Both the position numbers and the translations under genes were made by a program. DNA of 64,000 nt, taken from Oxalobacter vibrioformis. GTDB taxonomy: Bacteria > Pseudomonadota > Gammaproteobacteria > Burkholderiales > Burkholderiaceae_D. Positions 46,080 to 55,402 of the stretch are shown piece after piece (position 1 is the stretch's first letter; every line of letters starts with the position of its first letter). The notes beneath the pieces are model-generated. The model saw only the letters and a program-made list of their open reading frames with translations. It searched no databases and was not told the DNA's origin. The stretch lies in the NCBI RefSeq assembly GCF_027118995.1, contig NZ_CP098242.1, positions 2,457,001-2,521,000 of the forward strand, read 5' to 3'.

Positions 46080-49000
46080 ATGGCAGACCCGATGATCCCC
46101 GGCTTGGCTAGGGAGCATACACAACAAATTCTGTCCGGTAGCATTGATCCCTCAGAGAACCCTTTCACCACCATAGACCACCCTGGGTACCCCCAAGCTG
46201 ATTCTGAAGTTTATCTTGAGAAGAAAGAGAGGGGGGAAACTCAGGACTGGCTGGAGGGGCAGGGAGCTTTCTTCAGGCAGGGCTCTATCATCCCTCCACT
46301 CATTAACACCTATGTTGGTAATAAGTTCTACCCAGAGGAAGGCTTCTATGCCTTTGAGAACAATGAGCAATGGAAAGCGGATACTGAGGGGATTCCCCAG
46401 AAGGAGCATCAGTACCTCCTAGAGTCCACCTCAAGAGCACAGTTCGAGTATCGTAGGGATTGGCTCCTGAGTAACCAAAGGGACCGTCAAAGGATCGCTG
46501 ATGCTGGTCTGGGGGAACACGCTACGGCTCTCTTGCTTGGCTTTGTGTACCCTGAGAACTTGGCTCTCATGGCTGCCTCAGGGGGACTCTCAACGGTCCT
46601 TCAAAGCAGCCGGGTATTGAAGACAGCCAACACTTTAGACAAGCTCAACAAGGCCACTACAGCGGCTGAGGTAGCAACTACACGAGCCGCTTTAGCAGCT
46701 GAGGCTTCCGCTACGCTGGCTAAGCAGGGGTCCCTCAAGACCTTTGCTACAGTGGTTGGCTTAGCTGGTGCAGAAAACATGGCTGTAGAGCAGCTTCGGC
46801 AGTCTCTCAACATGGAGGATGACAAACGGCAGCTTCTGTATGCCGGTCTCACAGGGCTTGCTCTTTCAGCTCCGTTTACTGGGGCTGGTGTTTGGAAAGC
46901 TAATAGAGTGATGAAAGCTGCGCACCTTGATCGTCAAGTGGCTGATATCATCAAGACGAGGCTGGAGACCGATACTTTACCCACCCCGGCTGAGAGCAAG
47001 ATACTGGAAACTCATAGTGAGATTTCAACGGCTATCAAGGGATTTGATGAGGGAAAGATTACTCATGATGCCTATGAGGCTGTCTGGGCCAAACATGAGG
47101 CCGCTGAAGTCGCTCCCCAGGAGCCGCAATTAGGAGAGCTTCCAACAGCCACTCCAACAGTACCCCATAAAGAAGTCTCCAGAAGCTACACAACCGCTGA
47201 GCTTATCGGTGAAGAAGTCTTCTGGCCTCGTGAGGACGGAGGGAGCGGAGTAACCCGTGGTACCGTCTTAGGCACCGATCAGGCTGGGAAGCTCCGGGTA
47301 GAAGAGAGTATCAGTGGTGATACGATCCTCATTGATAGGAACAACCTCCACCCAGAATCATTGGGGGCTGAAGCAGGTCAACCTACGGTCGCTACTGAAG
47401 CAGGCTACCTGTCAGGGTCTGTCGGGGCAGCTCAGGTTGAACCTGTAATGGCTTCTGACGTTATTATGGGGGGCGGATGGGAAATCGGGATTGGAGACTA
47501 CAAAGTAAAGGTTCCACTCCGTCTTGACCTCTCAGCTCACCTCAACAGGTCTAAGAACCAAACAGTTCGCCGCTGGGCTTCTATTGCAGTCAAGGACCCT
47601 ATTGGTTTTGAGGGGGGCTTCGTACAAGGTAGGACAGTAACTGAGGAGGTGTCGCTCCAGAACCGTGTAGTCGCTGGCGGGTACCATGCAAAAGCTCAGG
47701 CAGCCTTAAATAGTGCATCCCAGAAACGGCAGCTGAATGCTCTCAAGAAAGAGGGATTCAGAGATGACTTCTACCAGATGGTCACAGATGTCACTGGAGG
47801 GGATCGGAAGGTTCTCTCTGATAATGCTGACATTGCGGATGACCTTCTGGCAGCTTCAAAGGCTCATAAAGAGGTCTACTCACACCTTCTCACTGAAGCA
47901 AAAAAGGCTGGCGTTAAGGGGGCTGAGCATGTTGATGTAAATGATTTCTATGTCAACAGGCAGTGGAGTGCTGAGAAGATCAGAAACATCATGCAGCAAT
48001 ACGACAGGGATACTGTTTACAAGCTGGTGGCTAATGCCTTCACCGACCCCAAACTCAGGGGCGACGTTAAGAAAGCTGAAGCCTTTGTTGATGTAATCAT
48101 GAGTAGTGAGTTCAAGTCCACGGTACAGGATATTTTCCTCGCACCGAGAGATATGGGAACCCTCAGGGAAACTTTAGCCAAAGAGGGGATGTCCCAAGAA
48201 CGTATCAATACCCTTGTTGATGTCATGTTTGAAGCCAAGGCTGGTGCAGGCAGTAAGAAGGTTGAAGGTGATGCCACAAATCTGAAATTCAGGATGCCTC
48301 TTGATGAGCTGCATGCTGAGAAGCTTTCTGATGGTAGAGAACTGAAAATCACTGAGCTGCTTGAGAGGGACTCCAGACTTCTTGTAGACAGGTATACGCG
48401 GTCTATGGCCGGTCACACAGCCTGGGCAAAGAAAGGTATCCGATCCAAGGCAGACTTCGAGAAGATCGTCATCCAAGGTATTGAACATGAGCACATGACT
48501 CAGCATCAAACCTCAGTGAGTGGTGAGAAACTTCGTGAAGAAATCCAGTGGATGAGGGACATCTATGACCACTCTGTAGGCCGACCAATGTCCACTCAGG
48601 TGTTCTCGAAGGGGGCTCGTATTGCTTCCGCTGTACGGGCCTATGCTCGGTCAACCTACCTCGGACAGCTTGGTCTCCCCGCCTTGGGGGAGCTTAAGCA
48701 GGCTGTGGCACTCGGGCACCTCAAGGCTGTGTGGCAGCAATCGGGCAGCTTCAGGGAACTTCTACACGGCCTCAGGAGAGGACAGCTTCCGGACAACCAA
48801 CTGGCTCGTGACATCCAGAATATGTGGGGGTTTGGTAATGAGTTCTCCATGTCTTATGCACGGCAGAATGAGCTTACTGATGCTACCTATGACAGGGGAT
48901 TGACTCGTCTTGAGAACGTGACCAACAAGGTCTCCCATGCTGTAGACAAACTGTCGGGGAACGCTACGATCACCTCAGCTACCCGAATGTGGTCAGCCAG

Positions 49001-49865
49001 GAACTTTGTTCAGGACTACTACAACATGGCTACTGGCCGGTCTTCGCTCCGAGAGTCCAAAATCAAAAGGGCTGTAGGACAGGGGATTGAGGCTGATGAG
49101 ATGGGTGATGTTATGGCGGCCCTGAAGAAGTACACAGTGGCTGATGAGCATTCTGGCAAGGTTGAGCAGATCGAATGGGAGAAGTGGCATGATGCTGACC
49201 CACATACATACGATCAGTTTCAGCTGGCTATTGAGAGGGAAACTCGGGATGCTATCCAAGATCACGATATCGGGGAAACCATGTACTTTGGTCATACCAT
49301 TTTCGGGAAGATGGCTCTGGAACTTAAGACCTTCATCTCTGTGGCTCAGGCTAAGAACTTCTATAAGAATGTTCATTACAGGGATCGTACGACCGCTTCA
49401 GTATTCACCTACGCACTCCTTGGGGAAGCCCTGGTCTACATGCTCCAGACATCCCTGAACTATGCCCATGACCCTAAAGCCCTCCAAGAGAAGCTGACGC
49501 TGAATAAGATCGCAGCAGCAGCTATCCAGCGGGGGTCTGCATTCGGTGTCATGCCAGCGATTGCTTCTACGGGATACTGGGTGGGTTTTAGAGAAGACCT
49601 CTTTGGTGGTGTCGGCACAGCCAATACCGATAACAGGAACCTCTTTAAGACTCCTTCACTGATGCTTGCAGAGAAAGGTTTGAACTCTCTGGGTGCCTTG
49701 GGCTCATCCCTGAATCCTACCTCAGGGAAGGTGTGGACCAAGCAGGATTTCAAGAATGCTTTCAGCCTACTCCCCGGTGGTAACACATGGGGAATGAGGA
49801 ACATTAATGACTACTTCAGCGATTCATTTCCAAAGAACCAGCCAGATAGGGAGGTAATCCCTTAG
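46080..49865 (+). CDS. Internal virion protein D, gp16-like
   Basis: The 1261-residue protein takes the place of T7 gp16 (1318), which spans the cytoplasmic membrane during DNA ejection. It is largely helical with hydrophobic stretches (LGFVYPENLALMAASGGLS, LLYAGLTGLALSAPFTGAG). No N-terminal transglycosylase motif is seen, in keeping with the lysozyme domain on the preceding protein. An intrinsic terminator follows. Confidence 0.88.
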   Translation: MADPMIPGLAREHTQQILSGSIDPSENPFTTIDHPGYPQADSEVYLEKKERGETQDWLEGQGAFFRQGSIIPPLINTYVGNKFYPEEGFYAFENNEQWKADTEGIPQKEHQYLLESTSRAQFEYRRDWLLSNQRDRQRIADAGLGEHATALLLGFVYPENLALMAASGGLSTVLQSSRVLKTANTLDKLNKATTAAEVATTRAALAAEASATLAKQGSLKTFATVVGLAGAENMAVEQLRQSLNMEDDKRQLLYAGLTGLALSAPFTGAGVWKANRVMKAAHLDRQVADIIKTRLETDTLPTPAESKILETHSEISTAIKGFDEGKITHDAYEAVWAKHEAAEVAPQEPQLGELPTATPTVPHKEVSRSYTTAELIGEEVFWPREDGGSGVTRGTVLGTDQAGKLRVEESISGDTILIDRNNLHPESLGAEAGQPTVATEAGYLSGSVGAAQVEPVMASDVIMGGGWEIGIGDYKVKVPLRLDLSAHLNRSKNQTVRRWASIAVKDPIGFEGGFVQGRTVTEEVSLQNRVVAGGYHAKAQAALNSASQKRQLNALKKEGFRDDFYQMVTDVTGGDRKVLSDNADIADDLLAASKAHKEVYSHLLTEAKKAGVKGAEHVDVNDFYVNRQWSAEKIRNIMQQYDRDTVYKLVANAFTDPKLRGDVKKAEAFVDVIMSSEFKSTVQDIFLAPRDMGTLRETLAKEGMSQERINTLVDVMFEAKAGAGSKKVEGDATNLKFRMPLDELHAEKLSDGRELKITELLERDSRLLVDRYTRSMAGHTAWAKKGIRSKADFEKIVIQGIEHEHMTQHQTSVSGEKLREEIQWMRDIYDHSVGRPMSTQVFSKGARIASAVRAYARSTYLGQLGLPALGELKQAVALGHLKAVWQQSGSFRELLHGLRRGQLPDNQLARDIQNMWGFGNEFSMSYARQNELTDATYDRGLTRLENVTNKVSHAVDKLSGNATITSATRMWSARNFVQDYYNMATGRSSLRESKIKRAVGQGIEADEMGDVMAALKKYTVADEHSGKVEQIEWEKWHDADPHTYDQFQLAIERETRDAIQDHDIGETMYFGHTIFGKMALELKTFISVAQAKNFYKNVHYRDRTTASVFTYALLGEALVYMLQTSLNYAHDPKALQEKLTLNKIAAAAIQRGSAFGVMPAIASTGYWVGFREDLFGGVGTANTDNRNLFKTPSLMLAEKGLNSLGALGSSLNPTSGKVWTKQDFKNAFSLLPGGNTWGMRNINDYFSDSFPKNQPDREVIP

Positions 49866-49887
49866 GTGGAATTTTTAAACCAAATAG

Positions 49888-49914
49888 AGGCCACCTTCGG
49901 GTGGTCTTTTTATA
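49888..49914 (+). terminator. Intrinsic terminator before the tail fibre gene
   Basis: AGGCCACC and GGTGGTCT pair around a TTCG tetraloop and TTTTT follows. The tail fibre ATG lies ten bases further on, so the fibre gene probably depends on read-through. Confidence 0.85.
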
Positions 49915-49923
49915 TGGAGAACC

Positions 49924-51042
49924 ATGGTGGCTTACAGCTACGTTACCTATGAAAATGTGGACGGGTCTCAGAATGTTTTCACATTTCACTTCCCATTCCT
50001 AGCCCCTGAACATATTCATGTTGAGGTCGATAAGGTTCCAGTCTCTTTCACATTCCTGAATAAGGGAGTAATCCAGACAGCCTCAGTACCCCCTCAAGGC
50101 TCTGATGTTGTCGTTCGCAGGATAACACCCAGGGAGGAGTCTGTTGTTGATTTCGTAGACGGAGCCCTTCTTAGGGAAGAGCCCCTAGACCTTCTAAATA
50201 TTTTCTACCTTTACATTGTTCAAGAAACAGTAGACCAAGCGGAGATGGCCCTTGAGGTCTCCCAAGGAATTGATGCAAAGGCACAAGAAGCCCTTGATAA
50301 AGTCAATGACGCTATTGAAGAGGCGCTGGCCGCTGTGGATGAACGCCTTGCCCCCATTCTGGAAGAAACGTTGGTCGTTCTTACGGAGATTAGGGCAACG
50401 GCAGCAGAGGTAGAGACAACTTCAGACTTACTTCTAGAACTGTATGAAACACTGAAAGACAGTGTAACGATTGCTACCGACTCCGCAGAGAGGGCTGAGA
50501 AGGCACTTGAGGAGGCAGAAGACCTGCTTAACAACACCGTGTCGGTAACTGTTGTTGAGGACAGTGACGCAAGCTACGTTTTACAGATGGAGTTTGGGGA
50601 AACAGCAATTACCACCCCAAATTTAAAGAGCAGCTCTCCGGCGTTTGAATCTGGAACCCAGATGCTTTTTATCCAGGCCACTGCCCCTACAGGCTGGACA
50701 AAAGTAATTACCCATAATGATAAGGCCCTACGAATTGTGAGTAGTGTTGGCGGGATATCGGGGGGCACAGTACCCTTTACAACTGCTTTTACCTTAAGAG
50801 AGATTAGCGGATCGATTGGCAACACAACTCTAACAGTTGCACAAATGCCAAGCCATAGCCACAGTTATACTGCCGCAGGTGGCAGCACATGCTACCCCTC
50901 CCAAGACGGCACATCCGCGCGTCCGGCGGGCTCTAACACAGGAGCAGCGGGGGGTAATGGGGCACACACCCACAGCTTAACAGGTGTTTCTGTTGATTTA
51001 GGTGTCCAGTATGTAGATGCCATCATCGCCAGGAAAGATTGA
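49924..51042 (+). CDS. Tail fibre protein, gp17-like N-terminus
   Basis: Residues 1-120 match the T7 gp17 tail-binding domain (YVTYENVDGSQNVFTFHFPFL, VVRRITPREESVVDFVDGALL). Residues 120-200 form a coiled coil (EEALAAVDERLAPILEETL). The C-terminus is a fibre tip of the tail-collar kind (GTQMLFIQATAPTGWTKV, QMPSHSHSYTAAGG, GAHTHSLTGVS). At 372 residues it is shorter than T7 gp17 (553), and host range is set by this tip. Confidence 0.92.
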   Translation: MVAYSYVTYENVDGSQNVFTFHFPFLAPEHIHVEVDKVPVSFTFLNKGVIQTASVPPQGSDVVVRRITPREESVVDFVDGALLREEPLDLLNIFYLYIVQETVDQAEMALEVSQGIDAKAQEALDKVNDAIEEALAAVDERLAPILEETLVVLTEIRATAAEVETTSDLLLELYETLKDSVTIATDSAERAEKALEEAEDLLNNTVSVTVVEDSDASYVLQMEFGETAITTPNLKSSSPAFESGTQMLFIQATAPTGWTKVITHNDKALRIVSSVGGISGGTVPFTTAFTLREISGSIGNTTLTVAQMPSHSHSYTAAGGSTCYPSQDGTSARPAGSNTGAAGGNGAHTHSLTGVSVDLGVQYVDAIIARKD

Positions 51043-51362
51043 TGAGCCTCCCAGACAAGAATATCCGCTGCCCAGCCACAGGCTTTAGTAAAACCTGTCG
51101 GGAAATCATCGTAGAGCACGAATGTCCAAAATATATACGAATACGCGGAACTGACCCAAACAGTGGTGAAGCTGTTGATCGTTGTGGATGTGTTGACAGC
51201 TTTATTCCTATGCTTCTCATTGAAAACAGCCAGCAGCAGCGGCAGACTGGAGCAGCTGTCGAATCATTCCGTAACGAGATGGTGAAGGCCAACGAAGCCA
51301 GCCTTTTACTTATGCGGAGTAGTACCCCACGCCCTCCCTTAACCTTTGAGAATAAACAATGA
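51042..51362 (+). CDS. Conserved phage protein with Cys-rich front, 106 residues
   Basis: ATG 51042 overlaps the fibre stop as TGATGA. The N-terminus has spaced cysteines (IRCPATGFSKTCREIIVEHECPKYIRI, DRCGCVDSF), a metal-binding pattern, then a helix. The function is unknown. It lies between fibre and fibre-assembly genes and may be expressed with them. Confidence 0.65.
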   Translation: MSLPDKNIRCPATGFSKTCREIIVEHECPKYIRIRGTDPNSGEAVDRCGCVDSFIPMLLIENSQQQRQTGAAVESFRNEMVKANEASLLLMRSSTPRPPLTFENKQ

Positions 51363-51937
51363 AGCAAATAACAATTGTCCCCGAAAACGGCCTTGTCATG
51401 ATTGATGGCAGGGGCTTTGAGGGACTGGATATGACAAGCCTTGCATCAAATATCCATGCCGTGCAGTGGTATGGTAATTCTGGTGAAATTGAATACAAGA
51501 TAAATGCTCAGGGTGTAAAACCTGCTAATACCTCATTCTATTCGCTGGATGCTTATGCTCGCATAATTGCCCTCTGGGAAGCAGAAAAAGATGCAGCAGA
51601 TAATCCCCCTCCGGCTCCTCCACCAACAATTGAGGAAATCCAAGCACTCTTGGATGCGGGACTATCTACATGGATTCATCGGCAAATCGCTACGCGCCCT
51701 GATGGAACCCCTGGGTATGCCTCAGTGACTTCCGCAGGGAACTATATCGGCAACACAGTGAATCCAAAGTGGTCACTTGAGGGTGAGAAAATCCGGGACT
51801 GGAATGCTCAATGTTGGGCGAAGGCGCTTGAACTACTCAACACGGTTCTCCCTCAGATGATTGTAGGTAATCGTGAGGCTCCCTCATTGGAAGAAGTCAT
51901 TGCAGAAATGCCTCCATTTGAATGGCCTGTTACATGA
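51359..51937 (+). CDS. Tail-fibre-associated protein, possible chaperone
   Basis: The 192-residue protein begins ITIVPENGLVMIDGRGFEGLDM and HAVQWYGNSGEIEYK, has a proline-rich hinge (DNPPPAPPPTIEEIQ) and a helical end. This layout is that of tail-fibre assembly and DUF4376-like proteins found next to collar-type fibres. Whether it is a virion part or a chaperone cannot be told. Confidence 0.7.
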   Translation: MKQITIVPENGLVMIDGRGFEGLDMTSLASNIHAVQWYGNSGEIEYKINAQGVKPANTSFYSLDAYARIIALWEAEKDAADNPPPAPPPTIEEIQALLDAGLSTWIHRQIATRPDGTPGYASVTSAGNYIGNTVNPKWSLEGEKIRDWNAQCWAKALELLNTVLPQMIVGNREAPSLEEVIAEMPPFEWPVT

Positions 51938-52173
51938 AACAGGTTCTGATCGCTCTAGACCAACTCTTTAATGCACTTCTGGGAGGCTGGGCTGACGAAA
52001 CGCTTTCTTCTCGTGCCTGGAGACAGCAACACAAGAAACACTGGTATGCCTTAGGTATCCTTATTGATGGCCTCTTCTTCTGGGAAGAGGACCACTGTCT
52101 CCGTTCCTATGAGTCCGAGATGAAAAGGTCCCACCTACCTTCAGAGTTTAGGGGGGAGACTGATGTCCGATGA
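51934..52173 (+). CDS. Conserved lysis-cassette protein, 79 residues
   Basis: ATG 51934 overlaps the previous stop as ATGA; a start 12 bases earlier is also open. The sequence KQVLIALDQLFNALLGGWADETLSSRAWRQ and IDGLFFWEEDHCLRSYESE belongs to a small family often found just before phage holins. The function is unknown. It overlaps the holin start. Confidence 0.7.
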   Translation: MKQVLIALDQLFNALLGGWADETLSSRAWRQQHKKHWYALGILIDGLFFWEEDHCLRSYESEMKRSHLPSEFRGETDVR

Positions 52174-52519
52174 AAAAGACCCCCAGCTGTATTCCCTAGC
52201 CACTTACGGGTTCTATATGGCAATCGCTTTGATGGGCGGTATTGTTGCTGCTACCGGAAAATACTCACAGATTGCCTTTAAGGACATCAAGTGGGGACGG
52301 GTGTTAGCAGACATTGTGGCTGCCATATTTGTAGGCTTGGTCACCTTTTGGGGCTGCGAACTTGGGGAAGTCCCTAAGCTTGGCTCGGCTGTCTGTGTTG
52401 CCATTATGAGTCATATTGGGTCACGAGCCCTAATCATCATTAGGAGGATCGCAGCATACCGAGCTGGTCTTCCCATGGAAACTGTAGAACTACCAGAAAG
52501 GAAAACTGAAGATGACTAA
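52163..52519 (+). CDS. Holin
   Basis: The 118-residue protein has three hydrophobic stretches (LATYGFYMAIALMGGIVAAT, RVLADIVAAIFVGLVTFWG, SAVCVAIMSHIGSRALIII) and a charged tail, the LydA/superfamily III pattern. It would open the inner membrane for lysozyme. It overlaps the small terminase gene by eight bases, as T7 holin gp17.5 neighbours gp18. Confidence 0.82.
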   Translation: MSDEKDPQLYSLATYGFYMAIALMGGIVAATGKYSQIAFKDIKWGRVLADIVAAIFVGLVTFWGCELGEVPKLGSAVCVAIMSHIGSRALIIIRRIAAYRAGLPMETVELPERKTEDD

Positions 52520-52754
52520 AGCAGCCCCAAAAGAGAAGCTTGGGGAACTCCATACGGCCCTTGCAGAGGTACTCCTTGCAGAAATTAAGAAGGATGAGAC
52601 TCCAGCCGCTATCCTGAATGTGGCAAGGCAGTTCCTGAAGGACAATGGGATTGAAGCTCTGGCTGTCCCTACATCCCCCTTAGGACAGCTCGCTACTGTC
52701 TTACCGTTCCCCTCCCAAGAAGGCTTCGAGAAGGAGCCTATGGTTGTCCAATAA
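52512..52754 (+). CDS. Terminase small subunit, gp18-like
   Basis: The 80-residue protein (GELHTALAEVLLAEIKKDETPAAILNVARQFLKDNGIEA) matches the T7 gp18 type, which recognises concatemer DNA for packaging. T7 gp18 is 89 residues. The large subunit follows after a 115-base gap with unusual structure. Confidence 0.9.
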   Translation: MTKAAPKEKLGELHTALAEVLLAEIKKDETPAAILNVARQFLKDNGIEALAVPTSPLGQLATVLPFPSQEGFEKEPMVVQ

Positions 52755-52774
52755 GTCTTTCCCTGCGCGACCTG

Positions 52775-52858
52775 ATTAGAGGCGTTTTAAGCCCTCAAAA
52801 TAAGCTCGCGTAGGGTTGCTTACCCAAGTTAATTTAAATCGCTCTACGGGCCTCTAAT
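52775..52858. repeat. Inverted repeat between terminase genes
   Basis: ATTAGAGGC (52775-52783) is perfectly complementary to GCCTCTAAT (52850-52858), and GGGT/ACCC (52813-52825) makes a small hairpin inside. The right part, CGCTCTACGGGCCTCTAAT at 52840-52858, recurs exactly at 55587-55605. A role in packaging, replication or transcription is possible. Confidence 0.6.
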
Positions 52859-52869
52859 GAGGTCTGTGG

Positions 52870-54624
52870 GTGCCACCATGTCCATTGGAGAGTCTCGCTA
52901 TCGAAACTACTTCCAGTGATCTTAATGACCCACTCAAGGCCGACTTCAGGAACTTTCTGTACCTGGTGTGGAAACACCTAGGCCTGCCAGACCCCACTTC
53001 CATTCAGTATGACATTGCCTACACCCTTCAACACGGGGAGCAGCGCATTATCATTGAGGCATTCAGGGGAGTAGGGAAGTCATGGATCACTTCAGCTTTT
53101 GTGCTGTGGCTGCTGTACTGTGACCCACAGCTAAAGATTCTGGTTGTCTCGGCCTCTAAGTCAAGGTCTGATGACTTCAGTACATTCACAAAGCGTCTTA
53201 TTTATGAGATGCCAATTCTTAACCACCTTAAGGCCCGTGAAGGGCAGCGTGATTCAAACATTGCTTTTGACGTGGGACCCGCAGCAGCAGCTCATGCCCC
53301 CTCAGTTAAGTCCGTGGGGATCACTGGTCAGATGGCCGGTAGCCGTGCTGATGTTGTCGTGGCAGATGATATTGAGGTCCCAAACAACTCCCTGACACAG
53401 GCACAGCGAGACAAGCTGGCTAACTCAGTCAAGGAGTTTGATGCAATTCTTACTCCTAAGACAACTTCAAGGATCATCTTCCTGGGGACTCCTCAGACAG
53501 AGATGAGCCTCTATAACCAGCTTGAGGAGCGCGGCTACAGGCTCTATGTGTGGCCTGCACGGTACCCATCTCAGTCCGCTATAGAGAAGTATGGGAGAAG
53601 GCTTGCTCCATTCATTCTCAATAATGTAGCCCGGTCTCCGGACCTCATGACAGCCTTCGAAGGCCGTGGAGCCCCTACAGAACCCCTTAGGTTCCCTGAC
53701 ATGGACCTGTTGGCCCGTGAAGCCTCCTATGGTCGCTCTGGGTTCGCCATGCAGTTCATGCTGGATACCAGCACAAGTGATGCCGACAGGTACCCGCTGA
53801 AGCTGGCAGACCTCATTGTTATGGGTGGCATTGGTAGTGACCTTGCCCCTGTCAGCCTATCATGGGCTTCAGGAGGCGAGCAGATACGCTCAGACCTACC
53901 TGTGGTTGGTCTACAGGGGGACAGGCTCCACAGACCTATCTTTATCAGTAAGGACTTCATTGAGTACCAAGGAACAGTCCTGGCTGTTGATCCAGCTGGT
54001 AGAGGCGGTGATGAGCTGGCCTTTGCTGTGGTCTCTATGCTCAATGGCTGGCTGTACCTGAGGGAGTGTAGGGGCCTCCGAGGGGGCTACTCAGATGAGA
54101 ACCTTGAATACCTTGCGAGGGCAGCTAAGCGGTATGGGGCCAACACCATCCTGGTTGAAAGTAACTTTGGTGATGGGATGTTTCTTAAGCTGCTCACTCC
54201 ATTCCTGACAAGGATATACCCATGCTCCACTGAGGAGGTCCGTAGCAGTATCCAGAAGGAAAAGAGGATCATTGATACCCTTGAGCCTGTCATGAATCAG
54301 CACAAGCTGGTTGTGGATGAAGGACTCATCAAGAGGGACTATGAGAACTACAACAGCTATGGACAGGATCAGTACCACAAGTATCAGCTGTTCTACCAGA
54401 TGACCAGGATCACAAGAGACCGTGGTTCACTGCCAAAGGACGATAGGCTGGATGTCTTAGCCATGGCTGTGGCCTACTGGGTCGAATACATGGGTAAAGA
54501 CCAGGAGACCGCTGAGCAGGAGCATAAGGACGCTCTGTTTGAGGAGGAACTGGACAGGTTCCTGGAGGATGCTTATGGGGACTTTAAAACCTACTCAAAC
54601 AGGTATATCTGGAATACAGCTTAA
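52870..54624 (+). CDS. Terminase large subunit, gp19-like
   Basis: The packaging motor cuts and translocates DNA. GTG 52870 gives 584 residues, equal to T7 gp19 (586); TTG 52885 is an alternative. Walker A is FRGVGKSW (K70), Walker B VVADDIEVPNN, followed by the coupling motif LGTPQTEMSLYNQL. The nuclease domain begins LAVDPAGRGGDELAF. The end DAYGDFKTYSNR is typical. Confidence 0.96.
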   Translation: MPPCPLESLAIETTSSDLNDPLKADFRNFLYLVWKHLGLPDPTSIQYDIAYTLQHGEQRIIIEAFRGVGKSWITSAFVLWLLYCDPQLKILVVSASKSRSDDFSTFTKRLIYEMPILNHLKAREGQRDSNIAFDVGPAAAAHAPSVKSVGITGQMAGSRADVVVADDIEVPNNSLTQAQRDKLANSVKEFDAILTPKTTSRIIFLGTPQTEMSLYNQLEERGYRLYVWPARYPSQSAIEKYGRRLAPFILNNVARSPDLMTAFEGRGAPTEPLRFPDMDLLAREASYGRSGFAMQFMLDTSTSDADRYPLKLADLIVMGGIGSDLAPVSLSWASGGEQIRSDLPVVGLQGDRLHRPIFISKDFIEYQGTVLAVDPAGRGGDELAFAVVSMLNGWLYLRECRGLRGGYSDENLEYLARAAKRYGANTILVESNFGDGMFLKLLTPFLTRIYPCSTEEVRSSIQKEKRIIDTLEPVMNQHKLVVDEGLIKRDYENYNSYGQDQYHKYQLFYQMTRITRDRGSLPKDDRLDVLAMAVAYWVEYMGKDQETAEQEHKDALFEEELDRFLEDAYGDFKTYSNRYIWNTA

Positions 54625-54658
54625 TGTGTTGTTTTAAATAAGGAATCCAGAAAAGTGG

Positions 54659-54684
54659 TACCCAAGGGGACACTACAGAGGGGA
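54659..54684 (+). promoter_or_regulatory. Candidate phage RNA polymerase promoter (copy c)
   Basis: TACCCAAGGGGACAC then TACAGAGGGGA matches copies a, b and d except for a C in the core and the end. It precedes the tRNA cluster. Confidence 0.65.
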
Positions 54685-54724
54685 AAGAATAGGGATTATC
54701 TATAGTTATACTAAAGATATCTTA

Positions 54725-54775
54725 AGGGGTACTAAAGATACCTATAGATGTCTAAAGATGTCTATAGGTGCCCCT
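54725..54775 (+). promoter_or_regulatory. Long hairpin downstream of promoter c
   Basis: AGGGG (54725-54729) pairs with CCCCT (54771-54775) and CCTATAGA (54741-54748) with TCTATAGG (54761-54768). It lies between promoter c and the first tRNA, and may guide RNA processing. GGGAAAG at 54681 can also pair with CTTTCCC at 54780. Confidence 0.6.
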
Positions 54776-54808
54776 GTAGCTTTCCCATAATTATTATCAT
54801 CAAACAAA

Positions 54809-54883
54809 GCACCTATAGACTAGCGGTTAGGTCATCTGGCTTTCTACCAGAGGGGCAGGGTTCGAGTCCCTGTAGGTGTTCCA
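54809..54883 (+). tRNA. Phage tRNA-Glu(TTC)
   Basis: The acceptor arms GCACCTA and TAGGTGT pair (G-T at the end), the anticodon stem is TCTGG/CCAGA with loop CTTTCTA, and the T arm is CAGGG/CCCTG with TTCGAGT. The anticodon is TTC. CCA is encoded. Confidence 0.9.
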
Positions 54884-54894
54884 AAGATTTATCT

Positions 54895-54969
54895 GAGGGG
54901 ATAGTTTAAGTGGTAGAACGCTGGTCTCCAAAACCAGTGATGGAGGTTCAAGTCCTTCTCCCTTCGCCA
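54895..54969 (+). tRNA. Phage tRNA-Trp(CCA)
   Basis: The acceptor arms GAGGGGA and TCCCTTC pair with one G-T. The anticodon stem is CTGGT/ACCAG with loop CTCCAAA, anticodon CCA. The T arm is GGAGG/CCTTC. CCA is encoded. Confidence 0.88.
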
Positions 54970-54970
54970 T

Positions 54971-55046
54971 GCACGATTAGCTCAGTTGGTAGAGCATAGA
55001 CTTGATAAGTCTGTGGCCGGTTGTTCGAGTCACCCATCGTGTACCA
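54971..55046 (+). tRNA. Phage tRNA-Ile(GAT)
   Basis: The acceptor arms GCACGAT and ATCGTGT pair, the D arm is GCTC/GAGC, the anticodon stem is TAGAC/GTCTG with loop TTGATAA, anticodon GAT. The T stem GGTTG/CACCC has one T-C mismatch. The gene begins one base after the tRNA-Trp CCA. CCA is encoded. Confidence 0.85.
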
Positions 55047-55354
55047 GATTTCTCCTATGACCACCTCATGGTCCTCTTTAGGCTGGCCGTAAAGCGGGTC
55101 TATTGCGGTCCTGAGGTGGGCCATGATCCAGAATAATTTATTATAAAAATCTGAGAACCCTCTGATGAGCTCAGGACCCCGAAAGTCCCCCCGTGGGGTG
55201 CCCATGGTTGCCACGTGAAGGCAGCCTGATGATGCGATTGAAGGGGCTGGGGATGGTCTCTAGTCACAGTCTTGATACTGTAGAGCGTTAAGTCTTTGTT
55301 TTTATTATGCTCACCACGGACTAACAATCCGTTAAGCAACCGAATTACTCTCTC

Positions 55355-55402
55355 AGGAGGGGTAGACAGGCTAGAGATAGCTTAGTTTATCCCTCCTTTT
55401 TT
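55355..55402 (+). terminator. Intrinsic terminator after the tRNA region
   Basis: AGGAGGG pairs with CCCTCCT across about 28 bases that fold further, and six T follow. It separates late transcription from the early region. Confidence 0.75.

Noticed and set aside
54948..55214. Minus-strand 88-residue frame
   Set aside because: It runs antisense through the tRNA-Ile gene and against the direction of all phage genes, and has no ribosome site.
55158..55215. Hammerhead-ribozyme-like core (CTGATGAG ... CGAAAG) after the tRNAs
   Set aside because: The bases between the two conserved boxes (GCTCAGGACCCC) cannot form stem II beyond one pair, and no cleavage triplet with matching stems I and III was found.
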